The notes below the pieces were generated by a model. It was given only the letters and a program-made list of their open reading frames with translations, made no database searches and was not told where the DNA came from. Shown here piece after piece: positions 16,516 to 25,385 of a DNA stretch of 64,000 nucleotides (within the stretch, counting starts at the first letter, position 1; each line of letters starts with the position of its first letter). Both the position numbers and the translations under genes were made by a program. The stretch is from Paractinoplanes rishiriensis (GTDB lineage: Bacteria; Actinomycetota; Actinomycetes; Mycobacteriales; Micromonosporaceae): assembly GCF_016862375.1 (NCBI RefSeq), contig NZ_BOMV01000059.1:186001-250000 (forward strand), read 5' to 3'.

Positions 16516-17700
16516 GTGCCGCTCGACCGCGATGGTTCCAAACCTGCCGCCGCCGCACCGACGCCGCGCCCCGGCGTCAACGGTGCGGTGCATCGTGCGG
16601 CGCCGGCCAGCCCCGGCCTCTCCGGCGGCGGCGTGAGCGGCGATCCGCTGCGTGCCAACCTCGCGCTGATGGCTCCGGGCACGGCCCTGCGGGACGGCCT
16701 GGAGCGCATCCTGCGCGGCCGCACCGGCGCCCTCATCGTGCTGGGCCACGACACGGTGGTCGAGAGCATCTGCACCGGCGGCTTCCCGCTCGACGTCGAG
16801 TTCTCCGCGACCCGGCTGCGCGAGCTGTGCAAGATGGACGGCGCCGTGGTGCTCTCCAGCGACGGCACCCGCATCGTCCGGGCCGCGGTCCACCTGATGC
16901 CCGACCCGTCGATCCCGTCCGAGGAGTCCGGCACCCGGCACCGCACCGCCGAGCGGGTCGCCAAGCAGTCCGGCTTCCCGGTCATCTCGGTGAGCCAGTC
17001 GATGCGCATCATCGGGCTGTATGTGAACGGTCAGCGCCACGTCCTCGACGACTCGGCCGCCATCCTGTCCCGGGCCAACCAGGCGCTGGCCACCCTCGAG
17101 CGCTACAAGCTGCGCCTCGACGAGGTCTCCGGCACCCTCTCGGCGCTCGAGATCGAGGATCTGGTGACGGTCCGCGACGCCGTGGCGGTGGTGCAGCGCC
17201 TCGAGATGGTCCGCCGCATCGCCGACGAGATCTCCGGCTACGTGGTCGAGTTGGGCACCGACGGCCGACTGCTGGCCCTCCAGCTCGACGAGCTGATGGC
17301 CGGCGTCGACGCCGACCGCACCCTGGTCATCCGCGACTACCTGCCGATCGGCCGCAAGGCCCGCACGCTCGACGAGGCGCTGGTCGAGCTCGACCTGCTC
17401 ACCGCCACCGAGATGATCGACCTGGTGGCGGTGGCCAAGGCCATCGGCTATCACGGCGCCTCCGACGCGCTGGACGCCGCCGTCTCCCCGCGCGGCTTCC
17501 GCCTGCTGGCCAAGGTCCCACGCCTGCCGGCGCCGATCGTCGACCGCCTGGTCGACCACTTCGGCAGCCTCCAGCGCCTGCTCGGCGCCACGGTCGAAGA
17601 TCTGCAGGCGGTCGACGGCGTCGGCGACGCCCGGGCCCGCGGGGTCCGCGAGGGCCTCAGCCGGCTGGCCGAGGCCTCGATCCTCGAACGCTACGTCTGA
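16516..17700 (+). CDS. disA: DNA integrity scanning diadenylate cyclase
   Basis: A 394-aa enzyme making cyclic di-AMP from two ATP and sensing branched DNA. The DAC domain carries the DGA motif (residues 108-110, CKMDGAVVLS) and the RHR motif (141-143, GTRHRTAE). A helical linker follows, then C-terminal helix-hairpin-helix repeats (LPAPIVDRLVDHFGSLQRLL, VDGVGDARARGVREGL) for DNA binding. An N-terminal extension of about 40 Pro/Ala/Gly-rich residues is probably disordered. Start GTG at 16516 matches the leaderless spacing. Its 3' end overlaps the convergent HEAT-repeat gene by 10 bp. Confidence 0.97.
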   Translation: MPLDRDGSKPAAAAPTPRPGVNGAVHRAAPASPGLSGGGVSGDPLRANLALMAPGTALRDGLERILRGRTGALIVLGHDTVVESICTGGFPLDVEFSATRLRELCKMDGAVVLSSDGTRIVRAAVHLMPDPSIPSEESGTRHRTAERVAKQSGFPVISVSQSMRIIGLYVNGQRHVLDDSAAILSRANQALATLERYKLRLDEVSGTLSALEIEDLVTVRDAVAVVQRLEMVRRIADEISGYVVELGTDGRLLALQLDELMAGVDADRTLVIRDYLPIGRKARTLDEALVELDLLTATEMIDLVAVAKAIGYHGASDALDAAVSPRGFRLLAKVPRLPAPIVDRLVDHFGSLQRLLGATVEDLQAVDGVGDARARGVREGLSRLAEASILERYV

Positions 17701-19802
17701 GCCGCCGGGGACAGCGTCGCCGCGGCGGCGCGCAGCTCGTCGCGGAGCCGCTCGTCGCGCCAGGCCGGTTCCTGCTCCTCGCCGTGGCGGACCACGCGTT
17801 CGTCCCGGTCGGCGAGCCGGCGCAGGCCCGCAGCGGCGCCGCGGGCGTCCATCTCCACCAGCAGCGCCACCCCGCCGTCGTCGCCCCACCCGTCGTCGAT
17901 CGCCGCCAGCAGCGGCCGCACCAGGTCGGCCGGGTCGGTGCCGAGGAGCCACAGGGCCCGGGCGGCGCTCACCCGGCCCCATTCGCCGCGGAGCGCCGCA
18001 CGCAGCGGCGGTGCCAGGTCGCCGAGCCAGCCGGGGGTGACCGCGGCGATCTCGGCGGCCAGGGCGGCGGCTTCCCGCACCGGGTTGTCGCCAGCCCGCA
18101 GCACGTCCGCCAGGATCGGGAGCACCTCGCCGGTTGCCCGCCACACCACGCGAGCGGCCGCCACCTGGGCGACGCGATCCGGGAACGTGTCCGCCGCTCT
18201 GCCGGTCAGGATGTCGGTCAGCCGGGGCACCAGCGGCGCCATGGCCGGGCCGGCCTCGGCGATCAGGCCGAGCTCCCAGTGCCGGCCGGCCAGCGGGCCG
18301 TTCAGCATCAGGTTGGCCGCCACCACCAGAGGTTCCGGGTCGCCGGAGATCCGCCACAGCGCGTGCGCCGGCCGCACCCTGGTCACCCCGTCGAACGGCA
18401 TCGGAATCCCGTCGCGGGCGGCCACCCTCAGCACGGGCAGGGCGTCGGCCGCGGCCGGGCCGAGGCTGCCGAGCACCTGCGTGGTCACCCACGGCGCCGC
18501 GGGCAGCGCCGCGATCAGCTCGGGCAGGGCGTCCGCCACCTCCGGCTCCCAGATCCGCAGCACGTTGATCGTGCGAATCACCGGATTGCCGGTCTGCCGG
18601 GCGGCCAGCAGCGCGGTCAGCCGCCGCCGGGCCGCCGCGAACACCTCCGGATCGAACGGGATCGGATACGTCGGGAGCAGCCCGCTCGCCGACACCTCCC
18701 GACCGGCGTCCCAGGCGGCCAGCAGCGGCTCGCGCCAGCGCGGATCGCGGAGCCGGACCAGGGTGTTCAGCGCGCTCTGGGCGGCGCCGCGGTGCTCGGT
18801 CAGATCGCCGAGGGCCAGCGTTGCCAACTCGTCGGCCACCGCGGCCGCGGCCCGGCCGGCGTTCGCGGCGGCGCCGGCGGCCGCGTCGCGTACCTCCGCA
18901 TCGGGATCGGTCAGCAGCTCGCGCAGCCGGGGCATCAGCTTCTCCGGCGCGGAGCGCCGGGTGCGGAACCGTTCCTCCATCGCGAACGCCGACCGGGCCC
19001 GCGCCTCCGGCGACTCGTCCGGGCGGGAACGCTGCCACCAGCGGCGCCGGGCCGGTGCCGGCCGTTGCACCAGCGCGGCCGCGGTCTCGTCGTCGACCAG
19101 TTCGAGCACCTCGGTGAGCACCTCACCGTCGCTCCACGCGGTATCCCACTCGTCCTTGTGGGCGAAGGCGGCGGCGATCGGCGGCAGCGTCTCGGGGGCG
19201 AGCGGCAGGCCGGCCCGGGCGGCGGCCAGCGCGGCCGCCACCGGCACCGGGAACGGCTGGCTCAGCGCCGCCTCACGCAGCAGGTCGGCGGCGCCACCGG
19301 TCTCCTGGTGCACGATCGCCATCAGCAGCGAGGCGCGGACCTGCGGGTTCCGTTCGGCCGTCCAGCGCTGACGCAGCCGGTCACCGGGGTCGCCGCCGCA
19401 CTGCGCAATCGTGTACGCGGCTGCCTCGCGTACCTCCACCTGCTTGTCGGACAGCAGCGGCAGCAACCGGTCGGCATGCGCGGCCACCGCCGCACGGACG
19501 GCGGGCTGATCGGGACCGTCGCTCTCCGCCGGGTCGCTGATCGCGCCCAGGATGCGCAGCACGTGGTGGCGGTCGTGCACGCTGCGGGTGGTGGCCAGCT
19601 CGACCAGGAACGGCACCACCGCGACCGTCACCGGAAAGACGGTGCCCTGATGCCACAGCGACGAGCCGAAGTCGAACATGCCCCCGGCCGCGGTCTCCGG
19701 ATCGCGGTCGGCCATCGCCCGGAGGATGTCCGGTGCCTCGGTGGCCGGGCCGTATGCGCCCTGGTAGGACGCCCAGTCGATCTCGTCAATCCCGGTGAGC
19801 AT
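17691..19802 (-). CDS. large HEAT-repeat protein
   Basis: A 703-aa protein built almost wholly of paired helices typical of HEAT/PBS-lyase-like repeats, for example DPDAEVRDAAAGAAANAGRA, DKQVEVREAAAYTIAQCGGD and PVREAAALAAEIAAVTPGWL. No signal peptide or catalytic motif is visible, so a protein-binding scaffold role is likely (inference). The start is the ATG at 19802: TATCAT lies 6 bp upstream, the leaderless pattern, so a TTG at 19826 is not needed. It is convergent with disA and overlaps it by 10 bp. It has no counterpart in the mycobacterial gene order here. Confidence 0.82.
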   Translation of the reverse strand: MLTGIDEIDWASYQGAYGPATEAPDILRAMADRDPETAAGGMFDFGSSLWHQGTVFPVTVAVVPFLVELATTRSVHDRHHVLRILGAISDPAESDGPDQPAVRAAVAAHADRLLPLLSDKQVEVREAAAYTIAQCGGDPGDRLRQRWTAERNPQVRASLLMAIVHQETGGAADLLREAALSQPFPVPVAAALAAARAGLPLAPETLPPIAAAFAHKDEWDTAWSDGEVLTEVLELVDDETAAALVQRPAPARRRWWQRSRPDESPEARARSAFAMEERFRTRRSAPEKLMPRLRELLTDPDAEVRDAAAGAAANAGRAAAAVADELATLALGDLTEHRGAAQSALNTLVRLRDPRWREPLLAAWDAGREVSASGLLPTYPIPFDPEVFAAARRRLTALLAARQTGNPVIRTINVLRIWEPEVADALPELIAALPAAPWVTTQVLGSLGPAAADALPVLRVAARDGIPMPFDGVTRVRPAHALWRISGDPEPLVVAANLMLNGPLAGRHWELGLIAEAGPAMAPLVPRLTDILTGRAADTFPDRVAQVAAARVVWRATGEVLPILADVLRAGDNPVREAAALAAEIAAVTPGWLGDLAPPLRAALRGEWGRVSAARALWLLGTDPADLVRPLLAAIDDGWGDDGGVALLVEMDARGAAAGLRRLADRDERVVRHGEEQEPAWRDERLRDELRAAAATLSPAAQT

Positions 19803-19808
19803 CCGGCC

Positions 19809-19814
19809 ATGATA
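19809..19814 (-). promoter_or_regulatory. -10 element for the HEAT-repeat gene (leaderless)
   Basis: TATCAT on the minus strand, 6 bp before the ATG at 19802; this decides the start codon. Confidence 0.5.
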
Positions 19815-19860
19815 GGGACCGGTCAATTACGTCGAGAGAGGGCTCGAGCGCCGCGACCAG

Positions 19861-20625
19861 TCAGGAGGCGATGGCCAGCGCGATCGGGTCGCTCACCTTG
19901 GTGCCGAGCCGGGCCCGCAGTTCGAACTGGCCGGGTGGCGGGTTGGGGCCGGACGCCTGGTTGCCGGAGCAGCTGCTGGACTGGCGGCCGTTCCAGGTGA
20001 TCTTGTAGATCCGCTGGTCGCCCGGGTTGAACTGGCGTACGTCGCTGCTCTTGTCGGTGCTGCAGGTGTCGGACGACCAGTACTTGCGGGCGCCCTGGTC
20101 GAGGTAGAGCTCCTGCGGGCCGGCACCCACGTCACGCGAACAGGTGCGGGTGCCGACGTTCTTGACGGTCAGGGTCAGTTCCAGGGTGGCCCCGCGCTTG
20201 ACGGACCGGGACGCGGCGCTGGGCACCACGGACATCTCCTGGTCGGCGCAGGCACCCTCGGCCTGGGCGGTCACATTCGAGTTCTGGCCGGTGCCGGTCC
20301 CGTTGCCACTTCCGGGCAGGGTCGGCGGGGCGTCACCGTCGTCCGCGCCGCCGTTCGGCGACACGTCGCCGGGCGCGGGCAGGGACGGGCCGTTGTTGCC
20401 GCCCGGGATCCCGTCCAGGAAGGAGGGCTCGGTCTCCGGCGCGCTGTCGTCCGGCGCCGGGGTGGGATATTTCGACGCCGGGGCGCCCGTACCGCGCTGA
20501 CCGTCTTTGTCGTCGCCGGAGCAGGACACGAACAGCACGATGATGCCGAGCAGGACCGCGCCCAGCACGACCGCACGACGCCGCCAGTAGACGGCGGAAG
20601 GAAGGGGACCAACCGTCGTTCGCAT
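19861..20625 (-). CDS. anchored extracytoplasmic protein, cell-surface beta-domain
   Basis: A 254-aa protein with an Arg-rich N-terminus (VYWRRRAVVLGAV) and a hydrophobic segment ending in FVSCSGDD, so either a signal anchor or an atypical lipobox. A disordered Pro/Gly/Asp linker covers about residues 40-115. The C-terminal 130 residues form a beta-sandwich-like domain with Cys residues probably paired (EGACADQEMSVVPS, TRTCSRDVGAGPQELYL, SDTCSTDKS, SSSCSGNQ). It resembles DUF4232-like extracytoplasmic domains only in outline. A TACGGT lies 9 bp upstream of the ATG. Function unknown. Confidence 0.75.
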   Translation of the reverse strand: MRTTVGPLPSAVYWRRRAVVLGAVLLGIIVLFVSCSGDDKDGQRGTGAPASKYPTPAPDDSAPETEPSFLDGIPGGNNGPSLPAPGDVSPNGGADDGDAPPTLPGSGNGTGTGQNSNVTAQAEGACADQEMSVVPSAASRSVKRGATLELTLTVKNVGTRTCSRDVGAGPQELYLDQGARKYWSSDTCSTDKSSDVRQFNPGDQRIYKITWNGRQSSSCSGNQASGPNPPPGQFELRARLGTKVSDPIALAIAS

Positions 20626-20707
20626 GATGGGGCCACCGTAAACCCGGACAGGCGTGGGCCATGGTTGCGACGCGCCGGTTATGCGACACCGACTCGCTTA
20701 TCAGTCG

Positions 20708-21226
20708 TTAGAGATAGACCTTGCGCTGGTAGATCGCATGTGCTCCGGCGACCCGGTCGAGGAACAATTTGCCGGCACAGTGGTCGATCTCGTGCTGGAG
20801 CGCCCGGGCCTCGAACGCGTCGGTGGTCACCGTGATCGGGTCGCCCGAACCGGGCAGCACGGCCTCGACCACCACCCGGCCGGCCCGCTTCACGTCGCCG
20901 GTCAGGTCGGGGACGGACATGCAGCCCTCCCGGCCGGCCTTCCAGCGGCTGGCCTCGACGATCTTGGCGTTGCAGAGCACGAAGGTGCCGTGCGTGGTGA
21001 CCGCCTTGGGGTGCCCGGTGACGTCCACCGCGAAGACCTGCACCCCGATCCCGACCTGCGGAGCGGCCAGACCCACGCAGCCGGGCGAGACCTTCATGGT
21101 GGCCACCAGGTCGGCGGCCAGCTGGACGATCTCGGGCGCGGTCGGGTCGACCTCGTCGCCGACGGCGCTGAGCACGGCGGCCGGCGCGGTCACGACCGGC
21201 AGGACGCGTCCCTCCGGAGACGTCAC
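20708..21226 (-). CDS. def: peptide deformylase
   Basis: A 172-aa iron- or zinc-dependent enzyme removing the N-formyl group from new proteins. All three family motifs are present: GLAAPQVG (52-59), EGCMSVP (Cys102) and QHEIDHCAG (His145, Glu146, His149). Start GTG at 21226 overlaps the stop of the upstream ACT-domain gene by 4 bp. Actinobacteria commonly have several deformylases, so this may not be the only copy. Confidence 0.95.
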   Translation of the reverse strand: MTSPEGRVLPVVTAPAAVLSAVGDEVDPTAPEIVQLAADLVATMKVSPGCVGLAAPQVGIGVQVFAVDVTGHPKAVTTHGTFVLCNAKIVEASRWKAGREGCMSVPDLTGDVKRAGRVVVEAVLPGSGDPITVTTDAFEARALQHEIDHCAGKLFLDRVAGAHAIYQRKVYL

Positions 21227-21726
21227 AGGATCTCCGACTCGGCGCGCCGGAGCGTCACCTCGACGCCCAGCTCGGCGGCGGCCACGGCAAGCCGCTCGGC
21301 CAGTTCGTCGGCGGCACCTACCGGCAGGTCGACCTCGGCGATCAGCACGTAGAGCGGCCCGGTGAGGCGGGTGCTGAGGTCGGTGATGTTGCCGCCGGAG
21401 CCGGCCACCACCCGGGTCACCGCGGCCACGATCCCGAGCCGGTCGGCGCCGTGCACGCTGACCAGGAAGGGTTCGCCGCTGGTGGCCGCATCGGCCTCGG
21501 GTTCGATCCTGCGTACCTCGGTGACCACGTCGGCCAGCGACTCCAGCGCCGACGAGGCCTCCTCGGCGGTCGGCCCGGTGCAGATCAGGGTCATCGTGAA
21601 ATGGCCGCGGAGGCGGGTCATCGTCGAGTCGGTGAGGTTGGCGCCGACGCCGGCGAGCGCCTCGGAGACGTCGGCGACGATGCCGGTCCGGTCCGGACCG
21701 ATGACGGTGATGGCTAGCTCGTGCAC
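21223..21726 (-). CDS. tandem ACT-domain protein (GcvR-like)
   Basis: A 167-aa protein with two ACT domains: MHELAITVIGPDRTGIVADV at the N-terminus and FLVSVHGADRLGIVAAVTRV from about residue 88. This arrangement is that of the glycine cleavage repressor GcvR and related amino-acid-sensing proteins; it lacks a DNA-binding domain, so it would act through ligand or partner binding. The gene is coupled to the deformylase gene and divergent from mutY. Start GTG at 21726 sits 6 bp from a TACTGT element, suggesting a leaderless mRNA. Confidence 0.88.
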   Translation of the reverse strand: MHELAITVIGPDRTGIVADVSEALAGVGANLTDSTMTRLRGHFTMTLICTGPTAEEASSALESLADVVTEVRRIEPEADAATSGEPFLVSVHGADRLGIVAAVTRVVAGSGGNITDLSTRLTGPLYVLIAEVDLPVGAADELAERLAVAAAELGVEVTLRRAESEIL

Positions 21727-21731
21727 CCGCC

Positions 21732-21738
21732 TACAGTA
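21732..21738. promoter_or_regulatory. shared bidirectional -10 element between mutY and the ACT-domain gene
   Basis: The 7-mer TACAGTA reads TACAGT on the plus strand (9 bp before the mutY ATG) and TACTGT on the minus strand (6 bp before the ACT-gene GTG). The intergenic space is only 20 bp, so both transcripts must use this element or promoters inside the other gene. Confidence 0.45.
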
Positions 21739-21746
21739 AGTCCTCT

Positions 21747-22628
21747 ATGACTTTTGCCGACGACGCCATCGCCTGGTACGACCAAAATGCCCGCGACCTC
21801 CCCTGGCGGCAGCCCACCACGAGCGCCTGGGGCGTGCTGGTGAGCGAGGTGATGCTCCAGCAGACCCCGGTGGTCCGGGTGGAGCCCGCCTGGCATTCCT
21901 GGATGGCTCGCTGGCCCACGCCGGCCGCCCTGGCCGACGACCCGCCCTCGGAGGCGATCCGGATGTGGGGCCGGCTCGGCTACCCGCGCCGGGCCATGCG
22001 GCTGCACGCGTGCGCGGTGGCGATTGTGGAGCGGCACGGCGGCGTGGTGCCGGACGACCTGGTGCAGTTGCTGGCACTGCCGGGCGTGGGCACGTACACC
22101 GGGCGGGCGGTGGCCACGTTCGCGTACGGGCAGCGGCACCCGGTGGTCGACACCAACGTCCGCCGGGTGGTGTGCCGCGCCGTGCAGGGCAAACCGGACG
22201 CCGGCCCGGCCACCACCTCCGCCGACCTGACCGCGATGGCCGAGTTGCTGCCGCCGGAGGATGCCCGGGCGGCCCGGGCCAGCATCGCGTTCATGGAACT
22301 CGGCGCGATCGTCTGCACCGCCCGCGCGCCGCGCTGCACGATCTGCCCGTTCGAGGAGGTCTGCGCCTGGCGCCGCACCGGCCAGGACCTGCCGGCCGGA
22401 CCGAGCCGCAAGCCACAGCGCTACGCCGGCACCGACCGGCAGGTGCGCGGCCTGCTGCTGGAGGTGCTGCGGCACGCCACCGCCCCGGTGCCCCGGCAGC
22501 GCCTCGACCTGGTCTGGCCGGACGAGGTGCAGCGTGCCCGGGCACTGGCCGGGCTGGTCGACGACGGTCTGGTCGAGCCGCTCGGTGCGAACGACTTCGT
22601 ACTGGCCGGCGACGGCCCGAGCCTCTGA
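21747..22628 (+). CDS. mutY: A/G-specific adenine glycosylase
   Basis: A 293-aa base excision repair enzyme removing adenine opposite 8-oxoguanine. Catalytic Glu34 lies in SEVMLQQTP and Asp135 in VVDTNVRRV, after the helix-hairpin-helix LPGVGTYTGRAV. The 4Fe-4S ligands are Cys190, Cys197, Cys200 and Cys206 with the normal 6-2-5 spacing. The C-terminal NUDIX-like 8-oxoG recognition domain of E. coli MutY is replaced by a short tail of about 60 residues, as in many actinobacteria. The ATG at 21747 is almost at the predicted transcript start. Confidence 0.95.
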   Translation: MTFADDAIAWYDQNARDLPWRQPTTSAWGVLVSEVMLQQTPVVRVEPAWHSWMARWPTPAALADDPPSEAIRMWGRLGYPRRAMRLHACAVAIVERHGGVVPDDLVQLLALPGVGTYTGRAVATFAYGQRHPVVDTNVRRVVCRAVQGKPDAGPATTSADLTAMAELLPPEDARAARASIAFMELGAIVCTARAPRCTICPFEEVCAWRRTGQDLPAGPSRKPQRYAGTDRQVRGLLLEVLRHATAPVPRQRLDLVWPDEVQRARALAGLVDDGLVEPLGANDFVLAGDGPSL

Positions 22629-22649
22629 AGGAAAGCGCCTACCAGCCAC

Positions 22650-22678
22650 TGACATTACCGATGCGTTACGGCTATGGT
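22650..22678 (+). promoter_or_regulatory. promoter of the GH51-GH43 operon
   Basis: TGACAT at 22650-22655, a 17-bp spacer, TATGGT at 22673-22678. A 12-bp palindrome overlaps its downstream end, and the leader to the GH51 start at 22827 is about 140 nt. Confidence 0.55.
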
Positions 22679-22688
22679 GAACGTTCAC
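22677..22688. promoter_or_regulatory. palindromic operator, LacI-type
   Basis: GTGAACGTTCAC is a perfect 12-bp palindrome with a central CG, as in LacI-family operators. It covers the -10/+1 region of the GH51 promoter, so repressor binding should block transcription until an arabinan-derived inducer is present. No LacI gene is in the window. Confidence 0.5.
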
Positions 22689-22755
22689 ATCGATCGCCGT
22701 CAGGAGCCTCGGCAGGACGAAAGACGGCGTTCAGCAGCAAATTTTCCAAAACTGA

Positions 22756-22780
22756 CCGCCCGTACCAAGCTCCCGGGCGG
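22756..22780 (+). repeat. hairpin in the GH51 leader
   Basis: CCGCCCG (22756-22762) and CGGGCGG (22774-22780) can form a 7-bp GC stem with an 11-nt loop in the 5' leader. It has no U-tract, so a terminator is unlikely; role unknown. Confidence 0.35.
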
Positions 22781-22826
22781 CTTCACCGCTGTTGACGTAA
22801 ACAGGCTTTTCGGAGGATCTCCCGTC

Positions 22827-25373
22827 ATGCCCCGACTTCGCACCCGGCTCGCCGGTGTGACCGCAGCGCTGGCGGCGCTCCCGCTGGCCGTTGCTCCACC
22901 GGCCGCCGCCGCGGCAACACCCGACTACACGATCACGGTGAACCCCGCCGCCCAGGGCGCCACCATCGACGACGCGATGTACGGCGTCTTCTTCGAGGAC
23001 ATCAACTGGGCCGCCGACGGTGGCCTGTACGCCGAGCTGGTCCGCAACCGCTCGTTCGAATTCCAGGCCGCGGACAACAGGACCTACACCGGGCTGACCG
23101 CCTGGACCCCGGTCGCCGCCGCCTCCGGCGCCGGCACCGCCACCACGGTCGGCGACGCCGAGCGCCTCAACGAGCGCAACCGCACCTACCTCCAGCTCGG
23201 GCTCACCAACCCGGCCGGCGGCGCGTACGGCGTGACGAACGCCGGCTACAACAGCGGTTTCGCGCTGCGCAAGGGCGACACGTACGACTTCTCGATCTGG
23301 GCGCGCACCGACGCGGCCGCCGGCACCAAGCTCGCCGTCTCGCTGCACCTCGCCGACGGAACCCAGCTGGCCACGCCGATCCGGATCAACGTCAAGAACA
23401 ACACCTGGACCAGGTACGCGGGCAGGCTGCGCGCCACCACGACCAGCGACGCCGGCCGCCTCTCGGTGCTGGCCGAGGGCACCGGCACGGTTCGCCTCGA
23501 TGAGGTGTCGCTGTTCCCCAAGACGTACAAGAACCGGCCCAACGGCCTGCGGGTCGACCTGGCCGAGAAGATCGCGGCGCTGCGCCCCGGCTTCGTCCGG
23601 TTCCCGGGCGGCTGCCTGGTCAACACCGGCAGCCACTACGCGTACGACGAGGCCTCGAACTTCCCGCGGGCCCGCTCGTACCAGTGGAAGGACACCGTCG
23701 GTCCGGTCGAGACGCGGGCCACGAACGCCAACTTCTGGGGTTACAACCAGACCTACGGCCTCGGCTACTTCGAGTACTTCCAGTTCTCCGAGGACATCGG
23801 CGCCGCCCCGCTGCCGGTCGTGCCGGCCATGGTCACCGGCTGCGGCCAGAACCGCGCCACCAACGACCCGGCGCTGCTCCAGCGGCACATCCAGGACACC
23901 CTCGACCTGATCGAGTTCGCCAACGGGCCGGTCACCTCGACCTGGGGCAAGCTGCGCGCGCAGATGGGCCACCCGAAGCCGTTCGGCCTCACCATGGTCG
24001 GCGTCGGCAACGAGGAGAACCTGCCCGAGGAGTACTGGGCGGCCTTCACCCAGTTCCACGCCGCGATCAAGGCGAAGTACCCGAACATCACGGTGATCAG
24101 CAACTCCGGGCCGGACGACACCGGCGTCACGTTCGACAACCTGTGGGCCAAGAACAAGGCGTTCGGCACCGAGATGGTCGACGAGCACTACTACAACAGC
24201 CCGAGTTGGTTCCTCAAGAACAACGCCCGGTACGACGCCTACGACCGCACCGGTCCGGAGGTCTTCCTGGGTGAGTACGCGTCGCAGGACGCCAAGTTCT
24301 TCAACTCGCTGTCCGAGGCCGCCTACATGACCGGCCTGGAGCGCAACGCCGACGTGGTGAAGATGGCCTCGTACGCGCCGCTGCTCGCGAACATCGACAA
24401 CGTGCAGTGGCGGCCGGACATGATCTGGTTCGACAACGACGAGTCGTGGGGTTCGACCAGCTACCAGATGCAGAAGCTGTTCATGAACAACGTCGGCGAC
24501 CGGGTGATCCCGAGCAAGGCCACCGGCGGCTCGATCCTCCAGCCGCAGCCGATCACCGGACGGGTCGGCCTGTCCACCTGGGCCACCGCGGCCCGCTACG
24601 ACGACCTCCAGGTCACCGGGACCGACGGCACCGTGCTGTTCTCGGACGACTTCAGCGACGGGAACGCCGACGGCTGGTCCACGCTGTCCAACCGCGGCAC
24701 CTGGGCGGTACAGGACGGCGCCTACGTGCAGACCGACGCCGCCGCGACGAACACGATGGTGGCCGCGGCCACGAACATCACCGCCACCGACTACGACATC
24801 ACGCTCAAGGCCACCAAGACCGCGGGCGCCGAGGGCTTCCTGATCCCGTTCGGGATCAAGGACTCGAACAGCTGGTACTGGTGGAACCTGGGCGGTTGGA
24901 ACAACACGCAGGGTGCCGTCGAGAAGGCGACCGGCAGTGCCGACGCCAAGGAGCAGCTGCTCACCAGGCCGGACACCGTGGTCACCGGGCAGACCTACAA
25001 CCTCAAGATCGAGGTACGCGGCACGAAGGTCACCCTGATCCGCGACGGCGAGGTCTGGGGCGGCTTCGACGACAACCAGGTGCCCGAGCCGTTCGCGCAC
25101 GTCGTCACCCGGGACAACCGGGCCGGCGAGGTGATCGTCAAGGTGGTCAACGCGCAGGACAGCGCCGCCCTCACCAGGATCGACCTGGGCGGCCTCAAGG
25201 TGGCTCGCACGGCCCGGATGACCGTCCTGGCCGGCGACCCGGGCGAGCAGAACACCCGCTCGGCCGAGCCGATCCAGCCGGTGACCAGCACGGTCAACGG
25301 CATCGGATCCACCTTCACCCGCGAGTTCCCGGCGAACTCGGTCACGTTCCTGCGCATCAAGACCACCCGATAG
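22827..25373 (+). CDS. secreted alpha-L-arabinofuranosidase, GH51, with inserted LamG-like domain
   Basis: An 848-aa exported enzyme releasing arabinofuranose from arabinan or arabinoxylan. A Sec signal ends near APPAAAAA (residue 30). A carbohydrate-binding-like beta domain covers about residues 75-230. The catalytic barrel has acid/base Glu396 in VGVGNEEN and nucleophile Glu483 in VFLGEYAS. From about 565 to 760 a concanavalin/LamG-like module (LFSDDFSDGNADGWSTL, FGIKDSNSWYWWNLGG) interrupts the C-terminal beta-sandwich, which resumes with TVLAGDPGEQNTRSAEPIQP. Start ATG at 22827 follows GGAGG. It is followed after 12 bp by a GH43 gene, and both are probably controlled by the palindromic operator upstream. 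Confidence 0.92.
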   Translation: MPRLRTRLAGVTAALAALPLAVAPPAAAAATPDYTITVNPAAQGATIDDAMYGVFFEDINWAADGGLYAELVRNRSFEFQAADNRTYTGLTAWTPVAAASGAGTATTVGDAERLNERNRTYLQLGLTNPAGGAYGVTNAGYNSGFALRKGDTYDFSIWARTDAAAGTKLAVSLHLADGTQLATPIRINVKNNTWTRYAGRLRATTTSDAGRLSVLAEGTGTVRLDEVSLFPKTYKNRPNGLRVDLAEKIAALRPGFVRFPGGCLVNTGSHYAYDEASNFPRARSYQWKDTVGPVETRATNANFWGYNQTYGLGYFEYFQFSEDIGAAPLPVVPAMVTGCGQNRATNDPALLQRHIQDTLDLIEFANGPVTSTWGKLRAQMGHPKPFGLTMVGVGNEENLPEEYWAAFTQFHAAIKAKYPNITVISNSGPDDTGVTFDNLWAKNKAFGTEMVDEHYYNSPSWFLKNNARYDAYDRTGPEVFLGEYASQDAKFFNSLSEAAYMTGLERNADVVKMASYAPLLANIDNVQWRPDMIWFDNDESWGSTSYQMQKLFMNNVGDRVIPSKATGGSILQPQPITGRVGLSTWATAARYDDLQVTGTDGTVLFSDDFSDGNADGWSTLSNRGTWAVQDGAYVQTDAAATNTMVAAATNITATDYDITLKATKTAGAEGFLIPFGIKDSNSWYWWNLGGWNNTQGAVEKATGSADAKEQLLTRPDTVVTGQTYNLKIEVRGTKVTLIRDGEVWGGFDDNQVPEPFAHVVTRDNRAGEVIVKVVNAQDSAALTRIDLGGLKVARTARMTVLAGDPGEQNTRSAEPIQPVTSTVNGIGSTFTREFPANSVTFLRIKTTR

Positions 25374-25385
25374 GAGACGAGTTCC

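Noticed and set aside
22756..22780. Rho-independent terminator or riboswitch in the GH51 leader
   Set aside because: The stem is short with no U-tract and no known aptamer pattern.
22731..25100. Long open frame antisense to the GH51 gene
   Set aside because: No family features; the plus-strand enzyme has both catalytic glutamates and a signal peptide.
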